A stretch of DNA of 64,000 nucleotides from Theristus sp. LFF4_11 (lineage: Eukaryota > Nematoda > Chromadorea > Monhysterida > Xyalidae): NCBI GenBank assembly GCA_030248135.1, contig JASANC010001810.1, forward strand, positions 150,632-214,631, in the 5' to 3' direction. Within the stretch, counting starts at the first letter, position 1. Every line of letters starts with the position of its first letter. The notes under the pieces were generated by a model. That model worked only from the letters and a program-made list of their open reading frames with translations. It was not told where the DNA came from and made no database searches. Of the stretch, positions 26,507 to 36,358 are shown in pieces. Made by a program: the position numbers and the translations under genes.

Positions 26507-27797
26507 GTTGGTTAGGGGCTTTGAAAAAAAATATTTTTTATTTTTTTTCGTTCTTTTTATTTGGATTTTTTTTTCAAACTTAAAAAAAATTTGAAAAATT
26601 TTTCTTCTACTTTGCTCTAAAAATTCGATTTGTAATTTTTTGAAAGTTCAAACCAAATTTTCTTCCCAACTTCTTTGTGTGCTGTGCTGTGCTTAGGTAA
26701 ATGTCATTATTTGGTCATTTTGACCGACGTACTCCATGTTTTTCGATTTGGATGACTTCTAGGGTCAATTTTTAGCGTTGAAATGACTTAACTGAATTGA
26801 AATATCGTTTCAGAAATCGTTTTCTTGCAACTTAGAACATGTTTTTCAGTCGGTAGGCCATGAGATGAACATGATATCTTGTTGATTGGCGTATGTTATA
26901 GGTTTACAATGGAGTTGTGCGATATATTGTTAAACAATTGGAGCGGAGGTGTTGGTTAATACCACATCACACGACCGTTTTTCAGATACCCGATAACATG
27001 GCCACATGTTAAAACTTTCGTGCTGAGCTAAACTAATGTGTTAAACTTGCGTCTGTCAATTGCCCGCAACGTGATCGCGATATCATGGTACAATATGGCC
27101 GAATAAATAAGGCAGCCCATCTAGGCGGGATCAGTCGCAAACTAGGAGTTGTGTTTTTCAAAAATCCCAACATAACTCCTAATCATGTGTTCAAGGGAGA
27201 AAGAATGAACAGAATAGCACGAAGAATCCATTAGTCTGAAAAAAACGCGTCAAATTTGGCACACAATTTAGTTTCTGAACGTCTTTTTTCTTTCATTCAA
27301 ATTTCGCGCGCTCCTTGCACCCTGAAAAAAGCTGCCATGTTTACTCGGTCATTCCGTACGTGTTTTCGATACGATGATTTGAAGAGTGGGCTCTCGCCAT
27401 GTGGCAGATAGCATAGCATAGGTTGAACCTGAAAGTAAGTGTCTTGGGGGGGGCGACCGGGTCGACAGGGGTTGCCGACTTAGCTACAGCAAACAGGAAT
27501 TTTTGAACACAGTCAAATTTTGGTAATTTTCTAAAGAGGAACAACTAAGAACGGTTCAATATTTAAGTACACGTCAAAAATTGTCCTGTTTTACTGTTGA
27601 AAATGCTACTTTCCCTCTATGAAATGGACATAAGTTCAATAAAACACGATTTTCGCTCTTATAGTTTTCCGGATTGTTCTGAAAATAGTCTAGCTGAACT
27701 CAGCTCGACGAGACGCTTCGAACGAACCTAACTTGTAAAAAAAAATTTTTAATTATTTTTTTAATTTAAAAAATCCGGATTTTTCCCCCTAACCCTA
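26507..27797. mobile_element. Second A-family element (A2), carrying a further insertion
   Basis: Over most of its length this is a near-copy of A1, including the stretches reading TTTCTTCTACTTTGCTCT and GACCGACGTACTCCATG. Its right end CCCCTAACCCTA is intact at 27797. The left end is altered (GTTGGTTAGGGG). It is about 230 bp longer than A1 because of an insertion at 27091-27356. I found no matching 8-bp duplication. Confidence 0.7.
27089..27358. mobile_element. Small inverted-repeat element inserted in A2
   Basis: A 266-bp segment present in A2 but absent from A1. It sits exactly where A1 reads ATCATGGTACGTGTTTTCG. Its ends are imperfect inverted repeats of ~25 bp (18 of 25 matching, including GGCAGC at the inner edge). 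The flanks read GTAC or, at minimum, TA on each side, so either a 4-bp or a TA duplication is possible. A TA duplication would suggest a Tc1/mariner-type MITE. Confidence 0.65.
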
Positions 27798-28620
27798 GGG
27801 GTGCCGTCCAAAAAGTGAGGGGGGTCCAAACTATAGTAACGTGGGACCCCCCCATGGGGGTCCCATGCAGTACCAAAGGCGAAAGCAAATTTTCGAGGAG
27901 GGTGGGTGTCGTCACGTGGGCGGGGGGGGGGGCGGGGGGGGTGCCGAAAATTTTTCAGTGGGGGGTGTCAGTCATGGTACAGTGACACCCCCCAGGCGTG
28001 TGCCATGGGGGGTGCACTATTGTAGAAAAATTTCTGGGGGTGCACACCCCCCACCCCATCCATGATATTTTTTCGCTTAAATTTAGAAGGAAAAACGCTA
28101 AATTTTGCTGCAAAATCTTTGAAATTACAATGCAGAATATCAAGATATCATATATTCAGCTTATATCATGGACTTTAGAGACAAAAAAATCATGATTTTT
28201 GAGCAAAAGTTCATGATTTTTGGGTGGTCCGAGAAAATTTTTGGGGGTGTCACTGTAACTTAGGTCCATGTTGGGGGGAGGTGGGTGGGGTGTCTGGCAA
28301 ATTTCGGGGGGGGTGTGGATGGGATGGTCCAGTGTCAGGTTTTTGGGGGTGGGTGTTGCATGACCCCCCACCCCTCCCCCCACGCGGAGGTCTCGGGTGC
28401 TCTGGGGGCCTCTGGGGGTGTGTACCCCCCCCCACCCCCCTCGTCTTCGGTACTGGTCCCATGGGGGGTGCATTTTTTCAAAATTTTCTGTGGGGGGCTA
28501 AATTTTTAGATAGATAGCTGGCTGAGAATTTTTTTTTGATAGATAATAGCTGAGCCGAAAAAACCTTTCTGATAGAGATAAACCTCAACTTTTTGGCACC
28601 ATCTTTTTAAAGTTCAACAA
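27798..28620. repeat. G/C-run-rich repetitive block with a partial C-type element
   Basis: Dense runs of six or more G, or six or more C, alternate here with short palindromes such as GGGACCCCC facing GGGGGTCCC around 27843-27864. A fragment of the C-element interior (GATAGATAGCTGGCTGAG) begins near 28508. Open frames in this block are Gly/Pro-rich products of the G/C runs and are not credible genes. Confidence 0.6.
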
Positions 28621-31600
28621 AAAATTTTACCTTGTAAATCCGTCAGCAATTAATTTTGGACCGTTTTATCGTAAAACCAATTTATGGCTTGCACCGCCTT
28701 GGCTTTGAGTTACTTTCCCAAACACTGCTTTTAAGATAGTTTGTTTTTTAATACTGCTTTCGTCAAGTTTGTTTTTAATACTGCTTTCGTCAGCCTTCTT
28801 GTGTTTCTTTTTTTATATGTGTTTGGAAATTCTCTGCTGTTCCCATTAGTTTTACAAAATATTCATGTATTCCCATCCACAAACCAGCCATTTTGTAGCA
28901 ATTTTATTTTACTGTTATCAGCTGGGCGGCGTTTGCGTGCAACGCAGGCACAACAGCAATAAAAAATCGCAGACTTTTACATTGCTGTCGCGACAGGGTT
29001 ACACGAAGGTACAATGAAAACTGTTATGGTTGTGTGAGAAATAATTTCTGTTGTACATGAAGTTGTCCGGGTAAATATGGGCGGAGAAAGAAATTGGCAT
29101 GTAAAACAGCAAACCAAAAAACTCAACCAACTCATGGAACACCCTTCACAAATCTCTCAGCAAAAGAGCGCTCTCCTGACTCAAAATTACAGTAAAACGC
29201 TGCCGCACACGAACACTGAAAACAACACTTGGCTGGCCACAAAACCAACATTACAATCATCTCCAGAAAAATAACTTCCTCAAATAATCCAATAAACTGA
29301 CAAAACGTAAAGCGTTTTTGTAATGAGAAAAAGAACAATATTGTAACTCTGAGCGAAAAAAAAAATAATCGTGTCAACATAACCAAGACTACAACAGAAA
29401 TAACCAATTACAGTTTCCGTTTAAGAAAAAAAACAGTTATCGTTTCAATTCGATCGACCAGCATTTCATCGAAAAACGATGAAAAAATCACGAGGACTTA
29501 AGTGGCCCGTACAATGAATGGCTCTAAAAAAATCAACTCCACTTTCTCCAGAAAACCTGTCATAAAAAACCTTTATCACGAAAACCCCAATCTGCTTCTC
29601 TTTTCGAATAATGAATCCCTCTCAGAGTTGACATAGAAAAGCACAGCACGGCAGCAACACAGTGAAAATTCAAAGTTGCCAATAGTCACTTTGTACAGTT
29701 TTGTTTGCACGAAATGTGAGATGGATTTTTTAAGGTAAATAGAAACGGCGGAAAAAAAAGTTACACATGAAACACTGCCAAACATCAACAACAAAAACTT
29801 CATCTATTAATACCTTCACCGCGTGGTTAACTCAGTTTTTTTGCAATACAGCACATGTAACACAATAAAAAACGTTCTAGTCCAGGAAACTAGTGCGATT
29901 TGCCGGGCTGTGTTTGCAAACAAGTTTTTCTGCAAAATAATACAAAAACGGTAAAAGAGTCGATAAAAAATCACGACTTGGAAAAATCAGAGAAAAAGGC
30001 AGAAGCCGGAAAAAATAGTTCCAGAAATCAACAATTGCTATGCGATCAGAGAAAGCTATTCAGCTTCAGCAGTAACAGTTGTGGCAGGTACAACAAGTAC
30101 AGCTAAAAAATAATAAAAGATGGTGTCACATTCTTTTTTGTGTCTGTGAGAACGTTTCGCAATTAGCTTGGACACTTATTTTACAACAATGTGCTACACG
30201 GAAAAGAAAATAGTCAACCGAAACCAAAAACGAACAAACGACAAACGCTATACACGAATGATGAGTGATTAAGATTGCACAAATGAATTGACACAGTAAA
30301 GAAACTAACGCTGACGCATTTGAGTGTGAGGTGCAGTTGAAACCAAGCTGAACAAGTTCAATTCTCTATTTGAAGCTGTATAACTTTTCAAAACAAATTC
30401 AGCTCGATTTCAAGTGATCATCATTGTTTGATTGGTATTTAGTGGACAAGTTGGTCTGGAAAACAGCAATACAACAAGTAAATATTTAATTGTTATTGTG
30501 TTTCAGGCTGTCAACTTCCGCAGTTAAAAACCAACCATAATATAACCCAAATATACCCGTTCAGCGGGAAGACACACACACAGACACATACAATGACGAT
30601 GAAATACAGAACAATAAAGAGACGATGTAATACGACGATCAAAAACGACAAAAAAGAGCTCCACGGAACCGAAACACGTGACAGCAGATTAACACACACT
30701 ACTACGCAAACAGAAGGAATGGCAGAAAACAAGAACGTGTTACAATTGAAAAGTACAACAGAAAAAAAACGAAAGCAATAAACTGATGATGGAGAATGTG
30801 GAAACGAGAAAAAAACGAAACTTTGTGCAACCGGTTGTAAACAACGAACGAACAATGATTAGATCACCGTGATTCGTGTGTGTACAACGACATTTGTGTC
30901 GCTAATCGTGGGCATTTCAAAGAACTTTTACAAAGTATTGTCGCTCTACCTGTTCAGATCACTTACAGAAGAACCACCACTGCGTCATCAATCGTGAGTT
31001 CAGCTCACCATTTCCGAAAAAAACTAGGAAGGTCACAAAATAAATCTTACCTATCCCGGTAAGATGATAGAATTCACGAAATCAAACAGCTTCAACAAAA
31101 AAAATACAAAATGTCAATGAAACAGCGTAAAAAATAGATAAAAGCACACGGCTCTGACCCTGCCCTCTGGAAGTACACACCAAACAAATTAATGTGTTTT
31201 CAAGAACAAAAAAATGCCGAACGTTTCAGTCACATGATGCAGAATAAAAGCCCCAGGGACCGAACGGCACGACGTAAAACAAGATGAACTTTGGAAAACC
31301 GCAAAAAGAACCAAAAATAGCAATTTGACTTAACTTGCTCTGACTATAGCAACAGCATCATATATGATACACAGGTGCAAGCAATGAATGCACACCATAA
31401 ACTTCTGCAATCTTCTCTCTTTGTCACATTAGTGGCACACAAAAATCAATCGCAAATTTTTTTTGCGAAGAGCTCCAACATTCAAATCGAGTGAGTACAA
31501 ATGTGACGGAACCAGGTTTTCATCAAGTAAAAAATTCAACAGTAAATGTTTTACCATTTTACGTCACAAGAGTTAATAGTAAAACTGCTTTCTGTTATAT

Positions 31601-32530
31601 CGTACTATGATGTTTACTGTCTAGGGGTTTACTTGTTGATAGCACGGGTTCCGAAAAAAACATAATTTCAACTCAACAATAGACTTTTGAACGTTACAGA
31701 AATCAAAAATGCAAAAAAAAACAAAATTAACTGAGACGACATATTTGGATATTACAGGAAAAGAAACGAGCGAATTTTTATAACCACGGAATTTTACTTT
31801 GAAAACTTTCCCTTAAGTGGTTTATAGAAACTCGTTCATTTCCAATCCATAAAAAATTACAGAAAAGAACAGCCGAACAAGGCAAGTGACAGTCACAAAC
31901 AGTCATTTTCCTCCTTATATAACAGCTCATTGGCGTCATCTATGAAGACTACCCAGGACACAAAATAATGTTGAAAACAAACAATTCAAAATAATATTCT
32001 TTGTGGTTACAAAAACCAAAATGCTTACTATTACCAAAAAAACTAACTGAGAAAGACGTTACGTGCCACCGAAATGGGCGCAGACGAAAAGCGATTACAA
32101 AACAGAATCTTAAATACGAAGCAATGTTTACACTACGAAAAGAATCCAGATAAATTGAAACAACAAAAAATGCAGACACACATTGAATACCGGTATGCAG
32201 AATACCATATCTCACTATCTCTGCAACGACAGAAAACAACGTGTAAATCTGTGTAGCATATTCAAAAAAAACATCACATCGCTCGGTTTACCCTTCTTTC
32301 CTATCACTCAGGCGAAGGTTGCAACAAAAAAGATCTTAAAAACGCAACACAACACAAAACGCTCTACTTGCTAGAATTCCAGAATCTTAGTGAACAAAAA
32401 ATTTACTACAAAAGGAAATAGAAAAACACTGTATTGGTAAAACGATGCATGTTATTCTGTATGCCGTTGAACGAGCAAACGCCAACTCGCAATGAGAAAA
32501 TCGCACAAATCGCCCCCCCAGCCGACGGTC
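28621..32530. other. Gene-poor stretch, no gene seen
   Basis: No frame longer than ~115 codons and none resembling a known protein. The minus strand is pyrimidine-rich, with CA/GT and other simple stretches (for example near 30575). Part of it, next to 32531, could be the 3' untranslated region of the minus-strand PNRC-like gene. Otherwise nothing recognisable. Confidence 0.6.
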
Positions 32531-33235
32531 TCACGCGGAGCGCACGGTGATGACGCTCGGACGGCACTGTTGTTGCTGCTCAATGCTGGTCGTCGGCTTG
32601 ATCATCGACTCGAGCACCCAACGAATCGGCGGCGGCGGCAGCTCGTCCGCTGCGGGCGACTCGCTGAACTTGGCACCGGCGTAGCGCGTGCCGGTCACCG
32701 GCGACATCCGGTGCTGTTGCTGGCTGCTGGCGTGTGGCGGTGGCGCCATCGGCGACGCCGTGAAATCCGTGACACTCGAAGCGCGACGACGATTGTTCTC
32801 GTGTTTCGTCACGGCGGCAACGCTTTGCTGCTGACGCGGCGAACCTCGACCACCCGAGCTGTTGTTGTTGTTGTTGGCGTGGCGTTTCTTGCCGTGACTG
32901 GTCGACTTCGGCGGCGAACGCAGCCCATTCGCGGTCGGCTGCTTCAAGTGCAGCAGATCGTTGTTGTTGTGGTTGGTCGGGATCTGCGTCATCAGTCGAT
33001 TCATGATCATGTTCTCCTGCTGGTCGTTGTAGATCATGATCGCATTGTTGTTGTTGTTTGTGAGACGCTGTTGCATTTTCACGGCACCGCGCGTGCGATA
33101 CGCGGGCCCACCACCGCCGGCAGCACCCGTCTTCACCGGCGTTGTGCCAATCTTGCTGTTGCTGTTCATTCGTGACGATGCAGAGGCCATTGCTGATGTT
33201 GAGGTTGCGTTCAACGTGCACAACTGCTGACACAT
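32531..33235 (-). CDS. PNRC-family protein (proline-rich nuclear receptor coactivator / decapping cofactor type), 234 aa
   Basis: Single coding exon with ATG at 33235 and stop at 32531. The diagnostic stretch is [20 protein letters not shown] followed by IRW (about residues 188-210). It matches the conserved vertebrate PNRC1/PNRC2 motif ([22 protein letters not shown]). In PNRC2 this proline-rich region binds Dcp1a and helps link nonsense-mediated decay to decapping. The rest is low-complexity: three Asn tracts (NNNNN, NNN, NNNNN), Gln runs and basic Ser/Arg segments, longer than the 139-residue human PNRC2. A splice acceptor (TTTTCTGCAG) lies two bases upstream of the ATG, so a 5' UTR intron or trans-splicing is likely. 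It could instead be a terminal exon of a longer transcript from the upstream WTAP gene. Confidence 0.62.
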   Translation of the reverse strand: [234 protein letters not shown]

Positions 33236-33414
33236 TTCTGCAGAAAAAACAACGCAACCTTGTTTGATTTCTTTTGTGGTTCGTACGAAATATTCAGTTC
33301 CTAGCCGCACGACGGCAATGTGGTGCACTTAGCGTCATGTGGTGCACGTTGCCGCAAATTTCCGTCAGGGCATGCGTGAGCGTGCCACATGGTGACAATT
33401 GCACCACATTCACA

Positions 33415-33560
33415 GTCCAATTACAGGCAATCAGTGGACTGGTTGGTGATCACGTGATGCATGCTTTCAGTGCAGGACCGACTCTGCCCCACAGTGTAAC
33501 CTGCACATCATCATGCTTCATGTGGTCACCAACCAATCAACTGATTGCCTGTGGTTGTGC
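33415..33560. mobile_element. Palindromic MITE of the CAATCAGCTGATTG family (best copy)
   Basis: Near-complete ~145-bp inverted repeat. The left arm begins ACAGGCAATCAG and continues TGGTTGGTGATCACGTGATG. The right arm mirrors it, ending CAACTGATTGCCTGT. Related copies or fragments occur near 2345, 4615, 15640, 16885, 22650, 54790 and 55885. There is no coding capacity. Confidence 0.65.
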
Positions 33561-36358
33561 ACCGTTGCATGTGTATAAATCAGATTTACCATTGGCTGTG
33601 ATTTTTGCTTGCTGCACCAATCAGCTATCCAGGTCAACCGATGACAGACGAATCAAAATAATTACTGAAGATCACACCATGCTCAATCAAACACAAAACT
33701 TTACTTCAGTCAAGCACTCACCAAAATGGGGCGGAAACCAAATGGTTTCAGCGCAAACTTTTGGCAAGAGCACTTTACTCTGACCGTTGACGATTTTCTT
33801 TGGTTTAGTCGTTCGTTGCCGTTGTTTGTTAATTGACAAATCCCTTATTATGCCAAAATTGTGATTCTGTTACAACTCTCGAATTCTCGATCTGACTTGT
33901 GTTTATCTGATTATCCACACCTTCTCGTCGTTTTGATCCTGATCTTATTCCAGTCGTCCTCCTTTCCTCTCCTAACTTCACACCTTACACACTTCGCCAA
34001 TATTTACACAATTCTCTGAAAATTTAAAATAGCTAATACAGACATATGGAATTGAAGTGGAGTGGAATTGAAATTCTTTCAAGAGTAATTTTCTCTGAAT
34101 CTCTGAGAAATTTACGGCACAATATTGTGGATTTATTCAAACGTGTCCGGACTAAAATGATGTCATTTGCTTTAAAACGCCCGTTTGTCAAAGTACAGGC
34201 ACTAACATGTCAGTTTGGTGTGACTGATTCGACATTCACCATTTGTTTACGGGAAGAAATCGGCGAAACGGAAAGTCTGGTTTGCTGTGAATGACAAAAC
34301 GCAAGTTTTGCGGCACATGACGTCATTTCAGTGGGACACGTTTGAAAAAATAGGTCATGCATCCACTAAAAACAACAAATGTCATCCACTACCGATTAAA
34401 GGCAGTGATGACGGATGATCTATAAATAGCTCGACTCGGCTCAACGAAAGCAGAAAGCGGGTTCCTATTTCAACTGAGAATCGGGTATGACGATTGACGA
34501 TTGTGACGGCATCTTGTTGTTTTGCGCAACAAAGCAAAACAACAAGCCCAAGCCGAAGCCGCAGGAGGCGCACAATGATATAAGACGGTTTTTTTTGTCA
34601 GTTCAGGCAAAATGATAACAGATCAAAACACGACTGACTGAGGTCTGGTCTGAGTGAGGAGAGAGACCGACCGACTCAACAGTCAACTGCATGTGATATG
34701 GTGACTGGCGAGGCGACAGCTTGCCCTTGCGTCACCAAAAAACATGATGTGCACGCCCAAAAAATGAAGACCAATGCCAATGCACATAACAACACTGGCG
34801 CACGCACATAACAACCAAGCTGCAGTGAAGAGAGTGCCTGCCACCAGGACGACTGCACCACATGACACACTCTGTTGAATCGTTGACAAGACGTGCTGAT
34901 GTGGACGTAAACATTATCGTACTCGCATACGGAGAAACACATTTTGGAATGGCTCTCGCGTTTGTCTTAACGCGAAAATACGTAGGACAACCTGACTACG
35001 ATAGATATTTCGAAATTTACGGCAATCTTCACCACAGTGCACAACCAATGTAGTGACGGAGGAGAAAATAACTGCCGTAATTTCAAAAAAAAACATTTTC
35101 ACATCTTCTCCTCGAACATTAACGCACCAGACGATGTGATTTGATTTATTCCGGTTTTTTGTGGTCACCAAAACTGACAAGCAAAATAAAGTCTAGCAAA
35201 TGGTACAATCAAATGACTACAATGAAAGGGTGTTGTTATACAAGTTTGTCCCGATTTTAAGGAAAAAAATTTTGAAAATCGTCCTCAATGATGAGAAAAC
35301 ACATCAAAACCGCATTTTTCGGAACATTGCGAAGTCTGAATATCATAACAATATGGAAGAGAAATGCACAAATCATGTCAGAGTCAGGTTGTGTTGTTAC
35401 GTTCAGAGACTTTGTTATCGTGGTCAATGTGGCGCTGCACGATGGCGCATATCAACCTCAACTGGGATTCCGTTGGTTAAAAAAAATCATCAGCATCATC
35501 AGCCAAGGATGTCCACCAAGCTTGACTTATTTGACTTATTGCGTCGGGCACCACAATGACCAACACTCTTTTTCAAGTTGTTGTTCAATAAAAAAACCGG
35601 CAAATTGTTTCGTCAGCCAGTCACGATCAAACATAAAGAATACCTTGATCAACACCGCATTTTGAACGCAAGTTTGCCAACGATTTACTGAACAACAAAT
35701 TGTACCAAGAAGAAAAATATCCAAAAGTTGTATCGAATGAAATGAACCAGATTTCCAAATACCCAGTGCGGTAGATGAAGACTAACCTCTCCAAATGCCT
35801 CTTCGCCTATCAAATCTATTTCTGAAAAGACCATGCAAAATACGTTCCACACGGTGAAGCCGAACAAAGAAACAACAACAACAACGACGAACATACGTAC
35901 AGACAAAGAGAGGAAGTGAGATATAATAACGACAAAAATGGATACGACACAATCTGAGCGAATCCTGTAAAATGTAATTTGGATGAGTTATCGGTCTCCA
36001 GAATGCGAATATTCAATGGGTCAATGATACGATCATGGAGAATACGAGGTGTAAGTCCTGGTCTGAAAACATTGTGCGCTGATAAACCCAGTGATGCTGC
36101 ACAGTCACAAGAAAACACACACGTGACAGTTGCTATTGCATATTTGAAATCATTTCGGCAAATACTTTTGTTTTGTTACCGCAATCGACGTTCGTCTGTG
36201 CGCGTGGAATATAAATTTGAACACCACTACAGCGTGTGTGCTTGTGGTGCGCCGCTGTGCAACATAGCCGTGTTGAAGATCACAAAGTGCTGTCTTCAGA
36301 CCAGGACTTTCTGACAAAATGCGAGACCGTTTTCTCGCTGCTCTGATCAAAACTGCTT
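33561..36358. other. Intergenic region between the PNRC-like and WTAP genes; one small inverted-repeat element
   Basis: No supported gene. It holds an inverted-repeat element (36053-36309, listed separately) and a short perfect hairpin at 34513-34546 (13-bp arms CTTGTTGTTTTGC). Short open frames are unsupported. Confidence 0.5.
36053..36309. repeat. MITE-like element with inverted ends AAGTCCTGGTCTGAA
   Basis: AAGTCCTGGTCTGAA (36053-36067) is repeated inverted as TTCAGACCAGGACTT (36295-36309). Weaker similarity continues inward (ACATTGTG against a CACAAAGTG-type arm). Total length is 257 bp, with no coding capacity. No clear target duplication was found. Confidence 0.55.

Noticed and set aside
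23233..28600. CRISPR-like or tandem-array interpretation of the repeated GATAGATAGCTGG and G-run units
   Set aside because: Repeats belong to transposon copies with target duplications; no regular spacer structure and the DNA is eukaryotic.
30511..30855. 114-codon minus-strand hydrophobic frame
   Set aside because: Low-complexity pyrimidine-rich sequence (Val/Cys and Phe/Ser runs); no splice or homology support.
32492..33175. 227-codon plus-strand open frame
   Set aside because: Shadow of the Asn/Gln-rich PNRC-like exon on the other strand; Arg/His/Val composition reflects the repeats.
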